The notes: a model not told the origin generated them from the sequence alone. Positions 1-12,046 are shown, counted from the stretch's first letter. The stretch is 64,000 bases of DNA from Stenopsyche tienmushanensis (GCA_008973525.1 WACJ01000525.1:682001-746000), one strand, 5' to 3'. Made by a program: numbers and translations.

Positions 1-2517
1 TGCTTGTGTGTAAATCGCGATGTGCGTTGGCAGCACTGTAAAAGGGTCGTCGTCAAATGTCACTTGACATTTGACAGTTACCTCTTAAACGTAACATAAT
101 ATTTATATTGCGTTATAACAAATTATTTACATTTACTTAACGTTGACATCGTTGTTTAGTTTAGTACCGCTTACTGTCTTTATATTACAAATATGTAACA
201 TGATGTATTTTCTCAATGTCATTTAGACCATGAAATGTCGGAAAAATGAGCATGAATTTCAAGAAATATAAAAATAAGCGTTTCTTGACTATACTTGACT
301 ATATAAATATTAATTGAAATAATTAATATTTATTCTTTTCCTTAGTTTAAATGTCCTATTTAATTAACACATTTTTTACATTGATTTGTTACATTTGATT
401 ACTCGCCAAATTAACCTAATCACTTATGAAATTGATGGTATGTAATTTTTAAATAAATATGGAAGCCAGTAAATTGTTCATTTTTAATATTCATATATGA
501 TAATTGTATCAATTGAGTGACCCCTTTAAGCGTCACAATTTTAACTAGGTCTTCCTGCTTTTACAAACTAGGCAAAAGAATATGCATTTAATCAACCCAA
601 CGTTTATATCTCAGCAAACGACATTTTCAAATCCCGTTTACATGATGAAGCAAGACTGATAGTGTATGGAATTTCGACACGGTATCTGCTAATATTTGAA
701 GAACCTGCTGTATATTTTCCAAGCTGAATAAAATATCGATTTTATCAGAATTAATTCAACGTTGATATAAAAAAATGTTATGTTTGTTATATCATTCTTG
801 GAATTAATCCGATCAAGAAAATCATTCTTGACGAGTAAACCTTAATAGGTCATATTTAATTGGAACGACATTGATCTAGTGTACATTTATTTCCTATTTT
901 ATTTATATTGTGTAGCTAATTTCAAAGTCGTATAAATATAATTAAATGCATGTCGAATTGTGTTAATGTATCTATATTGAACTTCTTGGAGGTCGTCAAC
1001 TGCAGTTCAATAAACTTAATTCAATGATAACTTTTACCTCTAATGCTAATAATATGATATGCTAACAAATGTCGGACGGGGAGATTTCTGCATTTTAAAT
1101 ATTAAAATATGCGTATATTAATAAAAAATACAGTATATCAATTTTCCTTTCATCAGAGCTTAAATAAAATGTTCTTAATTAAAATGCTATCGTCAATTTT
1201 TCAACAAATGATTTAAGATAGATTTTTTAAAATAAAATTATTCATTGGTCAAATAATTGAACTAGTTTCAATACTCCAAAGCCGGAATTTTTGAAATCTG
1301 TGATCTAATAACTTGTATTTGTGGATATATAGTATCATAATTGAATGGAAAAGTGTCATAAATGGAAAAATTACAATGGAGATAAACCTGAAAGATGAAG
1401 ATTCTATTTAATGTTTCAGATATTTAAAACAATATGAGTTTAAAGTTTTGCTATGTATGATTTTTAAATAGGATTTTTATTTTTTGGAAACCATAACATA
1501 AAAATGATCTATTCCTGTATGGAAATCATTTGTATCCAATGACGGATATGGTAAGTCTCGTGAGCCATCCTTAACACATTTTATGCGGGGTCAGAATAAT
1601 CGAAACTTCCACTTGTAGATGATATCTCCAAGTCTCTTCCGTGCGACACGACACTTTCATGTGAAATATTTTACACGGGAACTTGTCGAGTTTTTTTTAT
1701 AATTTACATTTACGAATGTTTTGACAGTCGAGTTGTTTGCTTTTGCGTTGATATTGAGAGCTGTGAACTTGTTGGAATTTGAGCCGTATCCGAATGTGTA
1801 GTTCCAGATATATTTTCTAATGCCCAATATCTACCGACTAGATAAATATGGCATTTCAAAAATGTTGTATTTGTATTCATCAAGCGATCCAAGTTTCCTG
1901 CAAAACATGTGTCAAAAGCCTCGTGTATCGGCGATTTTGTACTATTAATATATTTTAGATACATTCCTCATATAAAATTAATTGTAATAGCGAGATTCAA
2001 TCTAAAGTAATAATGATAATGATAACAGTAGTATACATTCAACAATCAGAGCGATTAACACATGGGCTCATTAACACTTTGTTTGCCGATATTTTTAAAG
2101 ATACCAATACAATTCAAATTCAACCAATGCACGTACTTTCTTTTATAAAAGAATATTTAATTTAAAATTAATTTGGTTATGATGGTTAAATCAATAAATC
2201 CACATAATGATGAAGTTAAATTCAGGCAAATGAAAATTATATACTAAGATACCCGAAATTAATGTCGTTTTTATTTTTCAATGCGATTCAAAATATTTTT
2301 TCTTATACTTCATTGAACTTTTCTTGTACAAAATAATTTCCTACATTATCTACCACCTCCTGACACTTTATTTTAAATCACCCTTCTCATAAAATCTATC
2401 GGGTTTTGACTAAAAATTGGAATATAAGAGGGCGGAACTGAAATTTTGATATTTTTTAAAATATTCCATAGAACGTAATAATTTAAAATCAGATGGTGTA
2501 AGATCCGGCGAGGATGC
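1..2517. other. AT-rich intergenic DNA, no gene seen
   Basis: No reading frame of convincing length or composition and no terminal repeat or RNA gene was recognised. The only open frames are short, AT-driven and unlike any family I know. Confidence 0.5.
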
Positions 2518-3163
2518 CAGAGCCGTGACGAGGGTATGAAGCACCAGTGGAAGTAGGGAATCCAATCCAATGCTTATGAATCCCGGGATTAGTAAAAGTA
2601 ATCCCGGAAAATTCGGGATTGAAAATTTTATCTAACAGAAATCGTACGCCTCATCAGCACGTTGAAGGCTCGACTCTAATAATGGGAATATCGATATGAA
2701 ATATAATAGATACGGGGTTCAGAATTTTTGTAATGTGTAAATGGTAAATAAAATCCACAAAATGTTATTGGTTGACCATTGTAAATGCGCGAGCTGACAG
2801 ACATGATCGTACAGTTCATGGAAGACCCCAGGTACGCATTTATCCTCGAAAATGCTGCAATAAGCACTAAAAGAGGACGGAGTAACCACAAGGTCTATAT
2901 ATCCAACCGGTCCGCTTTTCAGATCGCTGATATGACGAATGAGTGTCTCGCGATTGAACGCCATACCCGAATATGTCTACAGAACGATTACAAACTCTCA
3001 TTATAAAACGAAGTTGTCCGAAGAAGACTGATTGGGTGGGTTGTTCAAATTTTACAATTGTTGTCTTTATTTTATTGCGAGCTTATGCCGGCTAGGTCGG
3101 GCCAATGTTTAAGCGATAATGAAGAAAAGAGGGATTAGGCAACTTAGCAATATATTATAAACA
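2518..3163 (+). mobile_element. hAT-type MITE, copy 1 (interrupted, 3' end lost)
   Basis: The left end CAGAGCCGTGACGAGGGTATG matches the left terminal repeat of the complete copy at 42930-43564. The shared interior resumes at about 2780 (GGTCCGCTTTTCAGA, then a stretch corresponding to ACAGAACGATTACAAACTC, then GCTTATGCCGGCTAGGTCGG) and similarity fades near 3163, before the right terminal repeat. Between the two parts lies unrelated repeat DNA: a stretch rich in AATCCCGGGATT-type motifs (about 2553-2670), then sequence similar in reverse orientation to 5375-5430. The 73-codon frame inside it at 2785-3006 is therefore best read as transposon sequence, not a gene. Confidence 0.7.
2553..2670. 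mobile_element. End of a second element with CCCGGGATT motifs
   Basis: TAGGGAATCCAATCC followed by ATCCCGGGATT and AATTCGGGATT repeats. The same arrangement occurs reversed at 5580-5647 (CTAGAGAATCCAATCCCGGG on the minus strand), so this looks like one end of a repeat family, probably hAT-like given the hAT coding relic beside the second copy. It has landed inside MITE copy 1. Boundaries are approximate. Confidence 0.45.
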
Positions 3164-4640
3164 TGAATAGGATCACATTATTTATAATGTAGGTTCTGAT
3201 TGGCTGCAGATTTATTGCCGTTGAAATAATTTCATAACTGGCTGTTTAAGTATAAATTTATTCGAATTGTCAAATTAACGGGTATTGGTTATAGCTAGAA
3301 ATAAATTTGGGGAATATATTCGTATAATTCTATAAATAATAATCAGCATAAATACTAGGAATATAAGAGTAAGAGTGTTTGTAATTTTGCATGTGAAGTA
3401 TAAATCCCGTTATATTGACGAGTGCCGCATACCAAGTGTTAGAAGAGATCACTCAACGTAGCCAAGTCGAATTTCTGACAGGCTGTATTTATGAAAACAA
3501 AAATGATTGGTCTTGACCGACTTGAAGGTAAGCTGGGTAGAGAGTGGCATACTTGTGTTGCATTATATATCGCTGATGATGGAAAAAAACCACCACAAAG
3601 AACATACAGAACCATGACCTCCGCATTTACAATCCGTTGTCGTCACATAACGGGAAATGCTTTCAATACTCTGATGCATCTTCAAATGGAAGACGTACCA
3701 CTATTCAGATGGATTGTTTCTTCCAAGCGATTTAACATGTTCTACAAAGATTTCCACAAACACATAAGTTACATTTATCAACTAGAAGAAGTTAAAATAA
3801 TTGCAGAATCGCCGTGAACACTTAGCATTGCTTCACTTAATAGGTGTTAGCCTTAATTAACTACATTCATAAAGTTGTTTAGCCAATGGACGCAGTTAAT
3901 AGATTATCAAGATAAAGAACTAGATTTAATTTAAAAAAAAACTAAATTCACAATAAATCAAATTAAATGCTTAAAATAATTATAAATAATCTTCGCTGTC
4001 GATCAAATTATCATCATATGCATGGCATTTTCATATTCGCATTTATCATGAGATTTACGATCTACTGCTTAACATAGCGTGTTATTGGCATTGAAAATGA
4101 TCGTTCATTGAGAAATTCTGAAACTGTAGGTCAAAGTCAACTGAAGATTTCCGTAAAATTTCGTCATAGCTAATTTACGTCATTTAACACTTTCATTTTC
4201 AAGCAAATTCTTATCACACGCATAACACCATGGGGATAGCACAAAAAGCGTAAACTTATGATTTTTTAAACGTCATTATAGCATGAACATATTACGTGAT
4301 CGATACGTCAGACGATACAAGACAGGAGTACTACAAACTTTTGTCTTGTAATTAAATAAGTTAAAAATGTAATAATGAATTCTGGGATTAGACTGGAGCG
4401 AGCGGAATACAGTGTTGCATCATCAATCGCTGTACAAATGTATTCAATTAACTATTGAAGATAAAGCTGCAGATAAAGAATAGAATCCCCTTCTTCGGAA
4501 GTAAAGAGAACTGTCGTTTACTGCAAAGTTGCTGAGAAGGATGCGCCCTATGCTACTGATGAATTGTGGTCCCCTCAGCAGAGTCCCGCGAGGTTTCGAT
4601 GAAGGGTGTTTGAACCTTTGAGTGAATAAGGCAGTTGGGA
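3164..4640. other. Intergenic DNA apart from the 3491-3817 frame
   Basis: Outside the unrecognised frame I see no motif, repeat end or gene. The last ~200 bases precede a LINE fragment and may belong to it, but carry no readable coding sequence. Confidence 0.4.
3491..3817 (+). CDS. Unrecognised 108-aa open frame
   Basis: An uninterrupted frame in an AT-rich region, with a fairly balanced amino-acid composition: a basic, lysine/threonine-rich first half and an aromatic, histidine-rich second half (DFHKHISYIYQLEE). No signal peptide, membrane segment or zinc ligand pattern is evident. No conserved motif was recognised and no splice partners were identified nearby. It could be a fragment of a transposon protein, since relics surround it on both sides, or a chance frame. 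I assign no function. Confidence 0.2.
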   Translation: MKTKMIGLDRLEGKLGREWHTCVALYIADDGKKPPQRTYRTMTSAFTIRCRHITGNAFNTLMHLQMEDVPLFRWIVSSKRFNMFYKDFHKHISYIYQLEEVKIIAESP

Positions 4641-5010
4641 TGAAGATTGTGTTACACATCGATGTGGTAACGCAAAAGGCAACAATGGTGACAAATTATT
4701 TGGCTCGATTAATGTCAAGCATTGGCGGACCAAGATCGAGCCAAAGAAAGCTACTTAACGAGGTGACCAACTCCATCTTGCTCTACAGTACACCAGTCTG
4801 GGCAGAAATGACACAGAAAGGCGGAAGCAGATATAAACTGCTAAGAACCCAAAGAATAAACAATTCCCATGGACATCCTCGCCATGGAAAGGAAGCGCAG
4901 ATATAAGGAAAATACAGGAAAAGAAGAAGCCCGGGAAGAGTCAATCAAACAATGGCAGAAACGCTGGGACACCGGAACCAGGGGAAGGTGGACATATCAA
5001 TTGATCCCAG
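4640..5010 (+). pseudogene. R1/jockey-like LINE ORF2 fragment
   Basis: The plus frame reads HIDVVTQKA, LARLMSSIGGPRSSQRKLL and SILLYSTPVWAEMTQ, then after a frame change ERKRRYKEN and KQWQKRWDTGTRGRWTYQLI. This is the region downstream of the reverse transcriptase catalytic core in R1/jockey-type non-LTR retrotransposons: an 'IGGP...RLL...S.LLY..PVWA' block followed by 'W...W....GRWT..LIP'. No catalytic YADD box is present, so it is a dead 5'-truncated piece. The matching C-terminal tail of the same ORF reappears at 5647-5935, after about 640 bases of foreign sequence. Confidence 0.75.
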
Positions 5011-5248
5011 ATATATTTTGAAAATATGCCCAAAGTAACATTAAAGCATCGAGTGTTTCGTCATTTAGTCTGGATCTGATTTTGGTAGCCAGGCAACTTG
5101 CTGCTGAAAATGCACGCTCAGCCTCCGCATTCGTTGAAGGTATCGTCATCACATATTTAAATGCTAGTTCGAGTTGATGACCGCATGAGCCCCCATTTTC
5201 ATATAACACCATCAATGCGACTGATAAAATTCCTTTCTGCTGAGACAC
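4997..5248 (-). pseudogene. hAT transposase C-terminal dimerisation domain relic
   Basis: The frame contains PSTNAEAERAFSAASCLATK and IRSRLNDETLDALMLLWAYF, the classic hATC signature: the 'ERAFS.A......R..L....LDAL' helix pair used for transposase dimerisation. The N-terminal RNase-H-like catalytic part and BED finger are absent, so it cannot encode an active enzyme. It lies between the two halves of the LINE ORF2 in opposite orientation, indicating insertion of a hAT element into an older LINE copy. Confidence 0.8.
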
Positions 5249-5468
5249 GGACTAAAACTCGCAAAATTCCCGATTTCCCGACAAATTATTTATTTCCGTC
5301 GCTGCAGATGAATACTTATACACTATAATACTTTGATGTGATTCGTAATTATAATTTGGAAGAATACAAAAATTCTGAATCCCGTATCTATTATATTTCA
5401 TATCGATATTCCCATTATTAGAGTCGAAGTGTAGTAAATACATCACCGGTAGAGAAAGGTTAATATAA
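5225..5468 (+). repeat. Right-end segment of the TTAA-flanked element family
   Basis: Closely resembles 24632-24846 in the WBP11 intron: shared blocks include ATTCCTTTCTGCTGAGA, ACAAATTATTTATTTCCGTC, AATACAAAAATTCTGAA and CTATTATATTTC. It ends in GAGAAAGGTTAA, as does the WBP11 copy (AGGGAAAGGTTAA). No left end is visible here; to the left lies hAT coding sequence, so the copy is truncated or fused to the hAT relic. Confidence 0.65.
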
Positions 5469-5579
5469 CAATTTGAAAAATATATATGTACTGTATTCAT
5501 TCATTCGTGTAATGTATTCATAGATTAGACAGTTTCTGCCCCTAGGTGTCGCCTAAGCTCGCCAATTAATAGTTACCAC

Positions 5580-5647
5580 ATCGATGACTAATCCCGGGAT
5601 TCATGAGCACCTAAAACTGTCTGGGATCCCGGGATTGGATTCTCTAG
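5580..5647 (-). mobile_element. Terminal segment with CCCGGGATT palindromes
   Basis: ATCCCGGGATT occurs twice within about 55 bases, ending GGATTGGATTCTCTAG. Reverse-complemented, the start CTAGAGAATCCAATCC matches TAGGGAATCCAATCC at 2553. The LINE frame resumes directly after it, so this is the outer boundary of the insertion in the LINE. Confidence 0.5.
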
Positions 5648-5935
5648 ACATGATGCTTCGGTGCTTACCTATTTAAAATTGGCAAGGAGGATTCGACAAA
5701 GTGTCATCGCTGCGGCGAGGATCGCGATGACGCAGAGTATAACGTCTTCAAATGTGAGGCGTAGGCAGATGATAGGCGAGAATTAGCGAAAAAAATTGGA
5801 GAAACCCCAACTATATCCAATGTGGTCACCACAATGACCAAAACGAAAGAAAAGTGGGAAGCGTGGACATATTTCGCTAATGAGGTCATGCAGAAGAAAG
5901 AAAACGGAGAAAGAACTAAAAGAGTAAACACCGGT
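5647..5935 (+). pseudogene. LINE ORF2 C-terminal tail, continuation of 4640-5010
   Basis: The frame reads CFGAYLFKIGKEDS, KCHRCGEDRDDAEYNVFKCE, a stop codon, then DDRRELAKKIG, VVTTMTKTKEKWEAWTYFAN and EVMQKKENGERTKR. The CxxC...H/Y...C arrangement followed by 'R.EL...IG' and a charged tail is the zinc-knuckle-like C-terminus of R1-clade ORF2 proteins. One in-frame TAG breaks it. It is in the same orientation as the fragment at 4640-5010, supporting a single LINE copy split by later insertion. Confidence 0.75.
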
Positions 5936-5959
5936 TCTTAGAAAAATAAACCCACCCTC

Positions 5960-8140
5960 TTGTAGCAATGCGAAATCGGATTCCAAGTGGATCGGTAGAG
6001 AAAAAAGGGTGGGGATTTTAGTGGGGTAAGAATCCCACACTACCATGGTTTTTAATCATGATATCTTGTTGAATATTTCTCCCTCCCAAGAGAAAAAAAA
6101 GCTTGGCCTGAAGAAGAAATAAGAGTACAGAAAAACAATCTACCTTATTTGTATCAATCTGTAACTGAAATAATTAAATAAAGCGAAAAATCGACCCTTC
6201 GTATTGCATTGTTTTTCATGAATTTCCCAAGCTCATGATTGGTTTCCGCATTGAAGATCCGTATGCAAAATTCTCAAATTAAATGCAGACAACGTGATTT
6301 ATCAATAAGGAAGTTCCAATGATAATCTATAAATCACGCACTAGACCATCATTATGGTCAATCATTCATACAAATACATGACGATTTGTAATATCGGAAT
6401 AACTGTGATTAATTTCATGATGCTAATTTTAAAATCACACAAAACCTTAAAGCTATCAGTTGAATTATTATGTCAAAAAGAAGTTCGAACAGACTTTTGT
6501 AATTGACTAAATCTAAGGCAAAGTGTAAAATATCTATTAATTTCCCTGGAAAAAATTCAAATTCTATGTTCATTTAGAGCAGCGAGTGATGCACATATAT
6601 GATTCGGTCATAATTAGAGTCATAATTAACCACTTATTGACCAAACTACATTTTAAATTGGGAGCACTTGGTCTGACATTCCCTTTAAAAATGATTAAAT
6701 ATCTCAATCTTAAATAGATAATGAACTCGTATCGATTAGGATTCAACAATCACGACCAAATAATATGATCGATAACTATATCCGTTGTTGTGTCATATTT
6801 GCATAGATATATGTATTTATTTTATACACATGACCCATTTCGTTAAGTCAATTGTCTATCAAATCTATGTATCATGCGATAATTGATAAGATTTAAAAAG
6901 AAACAAATGTTTTCATGGTTAATCACCCGATATCGTTTGTCGGCCTTGAAATGAATTTTGAATGAAGTAGGTCACAAAAATGAGATGATATTTCTACGAA
7001 AGTCCATTCATAAGTTCGCCTAAATTTCTCGATCAAAATTAGGTTTGAACTTGAATTGGCAATAGACAGTTTATAAAGGCAACCAAAGATTGTCTTGATG
7101 TAATAATGACGAGCTGAGAGATCAGCAATGATCGGAAAATTGTTGGGATTGCCCGGCCACGATAGGACACATGATTTTTACAATGCTCGGCGTGATTAGT
7201 TGCTGAAAACAATGTTGCAATCGTTCGAATGATCAACGCATTGATTGATCGATAATTCAGAAGTGGCTATGATAAAGACAATGTATAAAATCGATGACTG
7301 ATTATTAGATTTTTGTTGTGAAGGTTCGAAACCAAATTTAATATTATATTGTGATTATAATTAAAAATAAAAATTAACGCTTGCAATATTCAGCGTTTTA
7401 CAACTTTATTAATATCAACATAAAGGCAACTAACCATCTTAGCAAATTGGAAAAAAATGTGACCTTGTAAAATGTAAAATTACGCGGAAATATCCGCTAT
7501 AAGTGTAAGCTTTGGTTAAACTGACCCCACACAAGATGTGTTAATCGCGATAATGTGAAAGCTCCATAAATTTAATGATGAGTTACAAACGTCATGGGTG
7601 GAATCAGATTTTTATCAAACAATCGAAGAACTATCAAAAAAATTTAGCTATCCAAGGTTAATTGTCTAGAAGCAACTTCAAATTAAATTAGAATTAAATA
7701 AATGGTTTGAATGAAAAATGGATACTGTACAATAATCATCAACAATGAAAAGATCCTTATCCGTGTCTGGTAAGATAATAAAAGACAGATTCATTTTGAA
7801 TTGCTTGATCCTGGTCAGACAATGATAGTTGTAACAGTAATTGTCAGTAATCAGAACGACTAAAACATGACCTCTTAAAAAAACGAGCAGATTGAGTCAA
7901 TAACGAAAAACAATACTCCAACAAGATAACGTCATATAATGAATATCCGTTTAAAATTAAACCCCGACATTCAGTTTGAATGTTAATTTAAGAATTTGAT
8001 TGTAGTTTTTGCACACAAAAACTCAATTTCTTGTCCAAGACATAAAACAGCATCTCTTACCAATTTATAAAGATTTGTCCATGGATGAATTACTTCAAAG
8101 ATGCTTGGGTGGCCATACCCAAAATGCTAATTAATGTTTC
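5960..8140. other. Intergenic DNA, nothing recognised
   Basis: AT-rich sequence without credible coding frames, terminal repeats or RNA genes that I could identify. Confidence 0.45.
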
Positions 8141-8142
8141 AA

Positions 8143-8476
8143 CTCGACGGTTTGGCGACTGGCTCCAAAGCTCCTGCATTCTGATGTAAAAATCATTGAA
8201 ATATACATTGCTGCTGGGATATTTAATAACGACTACAGCTTCATTTTGAAGATGATGAATACATTAAATATAATGATTGGCACCTACTGTAAAGTCTTTG
8301 CTGAAAATATCGATGAAGCGCGAAGTCTTTCTGAGACAAAAGCAGCTCGTATAGCCCGAAAACAACAGTTAGTCGAAGATAATCAACTTTTTGAGAAAGC
8401 TGAAGATCTATTATATGCGTCTGGAATCATTGGTTGGTCGGTAAAGTCAATAAAATTGATAGTTTTATCGCATTGA
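8143..8476 (+). pseudogene. Fragment of a probable multicopy element protein
   Basis: An open frame runs from about 8143, upstream of the ATG at 8246, to the stop at 8476. It reads VWRLAPKLLHSDVKIIEI, YIAAGIFNNDYSFILKMMN, a charged helical stretch rich in K, R, A and E (SETKAARIARKQQL), and ends near LLYASGIIGW. The order (W.L.PK..., aliphatic 'I..A...FN.G', basic helix, acidic stretch, 'YG.GI'-like end) resembles a repetitive arthropod protein family that I know only from memory as transposon-associated. No start codon is certain and upstream sequence lacks a continuing frame. Function unknown. Confidence 0.35.
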
Positions 8477-10333
8477 AACTTTAAACGAGATTATCTCGAA
8501 ACTGCATTTTCAAAAGGTTCGCCAGTTGTAGCTTAAAAAGTTGTTGATCGATCTGACTGAAATTTTGGGATGTTTCTCAATATAATATTATCTAGTCGAC
8601 TAAGCTAACGTTCTTAAGAAAGAAGTACATAGTTTCGTGAATTTCTTACGAAAACGCCCAGACTTTGGGCGAAGCTTAGCGTGGAATACCCGGACTGTAA
8701 AGTATTAATGTTTTGTAAATTTTAATCTTTCTTTTCGTCAAAAGTAATTTCTTCCCTGATATATTTTTCAGACCACATCACCGATTATTATGTTGAATTC
8801 CGGAGTTATTTCGTTTTACATTAATTTCTTATCCGTGAGGATAACTCCAAGGTATTTGAACTCTTGGACTCTTGCAATACTGACCCTCGCTTTTAAAAGA
8901 TAAAAAATAAAAATAACACATTAATTAGTCATTTGTTTGTTTTTTAAACATAAACACACAATTATAAACGATGTGATGGAAGCCAAACAGAATTTAAAAG
9001 TGAATCGAATACGTTTTTCAATGTGTTGCTGTTGTCGCCAAACAAATTGAATGAATTAAAATGATGACGTTTGTGTCTTACCGCCTCCCGGCATAGTCTA
9101 ACGAAGACCGAACGCTTGGCAAGTACATAGCAAATCGACGGTTGCTATGCTTTGATTACCTTAATCCAGATCAATATGCGCCAAAATGGTGCATCCACTA
9201 AATGTCTCGCAAAACAAATTCCGCACACAAATAATAGTTGGGCTAATTTAACAGGTTAACGGCCGCGGACTCATATTTGAGTCTTTGAAAAACTTCGGTT
9301 GCTGTCCGTGGACTTTTATATTAGTCCTACATCATACGTTATGAAAATGTCGTTTTTTAATATTTAAGTATTTATTCATTTCATATATACAATCTATTTA
9401 CACTCAATAGCTACAACTTTTTCCTATTTGTATAATAATTTCACTAAAAATTTAAAAAAAAGGTAGTTTCCTTGCTGTAATCTATATTAGAGAGATGTCA
9501 TCGAATTTTCAGATCTTTGGTATAGAATTGATTGATTAGAAAATTTTTGCTAAACACTATTGTGATCAAGTACATCTTTGTTAATTCGTCTATGTATACG
9601 AAATCCCATTCTCTATGTAATTTTATGAAGGATATTATGGACGAGTAGATCAGCAGTAGAAATGGATATTCAAACATAAGCTGATATTATTGGTTAGTTA
9701 AATTTGCTCTAATAATTCTAGGTCCACTTGTTTAAAAAAAATCCTCAGAAGAATATATGGATTCATCCTCAAATACGATTTTTTTTAATTCTGATCGTTA
9801 CAAATTTAAAATTACCATATCATCAGTTATATATCGTAAGCTTATCATGTTTAAAGTTCGTGTTTTATGTATGCAAAAATAAATATTAAATTTATTATTA
9901 AATCCAGCATTTCAAAAGTTCGACCTCAGTAATGGAGCAACGAAAATCGAATAAAAAATCTCGTTTAAAATTGGGTCAGTTGCTTTAAGCAAGTCATTAA
10001 TGTGTAACTGCACGGCCAAAATTATATATTTTTTAAATCATCTTTTGCAACTGTTGGGTACCGATATAAATTTAAATTAACCAAAGAACGACCTTGATTG
10101 TGATGGCTTATGTGTAATATTTTACAAGTTTTAAATGTAGAGTCATTTTTGCTGTTTCTGATGTTTTTCATGACTTCCAACAAAACGATGTCAACGAAAG
10201 ATTATCGATTACGTTTTTGTTTGAATTCAAATTGGGACACAATGTAACGATAAAACTGCATTTTTAAATCGCATCATTACTTATGAGGAAAAATGGATTT
10301 TAGATTTTTATTTTATTTTATTTTTATTATATA
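8477..10333. other. Gene-free stretch with one repeat fragment
   Basis: About 9062-9230 resembles 33445-33600 (shared ATGATGACGTTTGTGT, ACCGCCTC, ACTTGGCAAATACATA-like blocks) and leads toward the Helitron-like family. A TTAACGGCCGCGGACTC segment near 9257 followed by a related GTCCGTGGAC near 9305 hints at another short element, but no boundaries could be set. The rest shows nothing. Confidence 0.4.
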
Positions 10334-10772
10334 CTAGCGAATAACCGACATGCGTTGCAATGTCATAAGCACATACGTACTGCATTTCTTTTCAAAGAAT
10401 TAATAATTATATAATAATATATGGGGTGGTTTATTGCTTCAGGTTACATGTAGCGCGAGCCGAAGGCCCACAAAAGCATATGCACACTCGCTCTACTCTC
10501 AAAGATTTAACCACCGTATACAATATTTTTACTATGCCTTTTTTTTCCGCAAGTGTAAACAGTAAGTTAACAAAGTTTTATTGCAATCGGAAGAACGGTA
10601 TGGAAGCGCATTAAATATGGACAAACAAACATTGATTTTTATATATTAGACTATGCCTATGTTACTCGCGAAGTCTTTAGCAATAAGTGGACGAAGTTTT
10701 ATTGCAATCCTATGAACGGTATGGCTGCGCATAACATACGAACAAACAGAGATTCATTTTTCTGTCTCACGA
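10334..10772 (-). mobile_element. Helitron-like non-autonomous element, copy 1
   Basis: Read on the minus strand the element ends GACAT-TGCAACGC-ATGTC, then about nine bases, then CTAG followed by T. That is the 3' signature of Helitrons: a short hairpin just upstream of a CTRR terminus next to T. The body has two diverged internal units of about 125 bp, each containing GTTTTATTGCAATC, GAACGGTATGG and a CGAACAAACA-type block. The family recurs at 24300-24602, 33445-33727 and 36090-36330. No Rep/helicase coding is present, so mobilisation would be in trans. The 5' end is not fixed. Confidence 0.65.
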
Positions 10773-12046
10773 ATTCCGAACGTTCGTGTGATACGCTCTA
10801 ATATTGACATTTGAAGCAATTCAAGAATCTGAAGAGCTTCGCCTTCTTGAGGACATTTTTATCAACAATCTGACATCCCTTTGTCTTTTGCACATCACAT
10901 TTAATTAAGCATAATTGCCATCAACAAAAGGTCTTTCAACAACGACTCATTCTATGCTGGTTTAACAATGCGATGTTGATGTACCTTCTATTTGAGCAAA
11001 TACAAACCTATGTAACAATGATCCATGACGAACTAAGCGCTAAAACGTGCTTCAAGCTTTTAGCAAATAGGATTTCAGAATAAAATACAATTAATACATT
11101 AAGCTTCTTGGAATCGAGAAGTAAATGGATGCAATTATATTTTCAAGTTCTTAATTGATATTGAATAACCAGATTCTTTTCATTAACCCGAGCCGTTCAA
11201 TGTCAAGATTGTTATTATTCTTTGACTTTGATGTCTGTTTGATGACTTGGCTTGAGGGTATCGTAATACCCCCATTGCGAGGCGTTTTTACATCGCTGTC
11301 CATCATCTGTGACCCGATTGCTAGGCATATGGAGATAAATCGAATCTATTCGCAGTGATGCAACAACCATATTGGTGGCAAATCGCGAAAAGTGAATGGT
11401 TGATTGCAAGATTCTTCGGCTGGCGATTAAAAGTTTTCATAGGAAGCGACCCTGGCTTACTTTGCAATAAATTTTCACATTAACATTTCTCTGCCCACCG
11501 TATGGATGTAAACGACTTGACCAGGCATTGGTGTCCGATCGTCTGATTTTTCTTTCATTTGCGTCATCATCAATGAGTTAATCTTCTCTTTTTGTCCTTT
11601 CCTCTAACGCCAATATTACGCAAGATTTAGAGGTTAGGTAATGATTTGACATTTACGAACGCATAATCGAGTTAACACGCTCGTCGCCAACCGTGAATCG
11701 ATGTTGTTTTTCACGGGGCCCAAATTCGGTAGTCGGAGCGTACACAGAAAGGATAGATATGCGATATTATAACGCATGAGATAAATGCGATATTATAAAC
11801 GGACATGTGGCGCACCTTTTTTCATGTGTTTTTTTTAATAATCTTAGATCGATAAGCTTAACCCTGTCATTAGTTAAATTAACAAAAACAAAGTGAAAAT
11901 AAGCAAGTGCAACAGACAAGGATAGGAATGCAAGTTTCGAGGTCGATCTCGAAAGATATTTAGTCAGCTGTCAGCTGGAAGACATTATAGAAAGACGTTC
12001 GTAAAGCTAACAATTGTAAATCGTTATAGAAATATGTAACAGTGAG
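10773..12046. other. Intergenic DNA, nothing recognised
   Basis: Short opposing frames near 11155-11409 have no recognisable domains. No repeat ends seen. Confidence 0.4.

Noticed and set aside
2785..3006. 73-codon plus frame
   Set aside because: Most of it is shared with the hAT MITE copies at 19961 and 42930, which do not conserve the frame.
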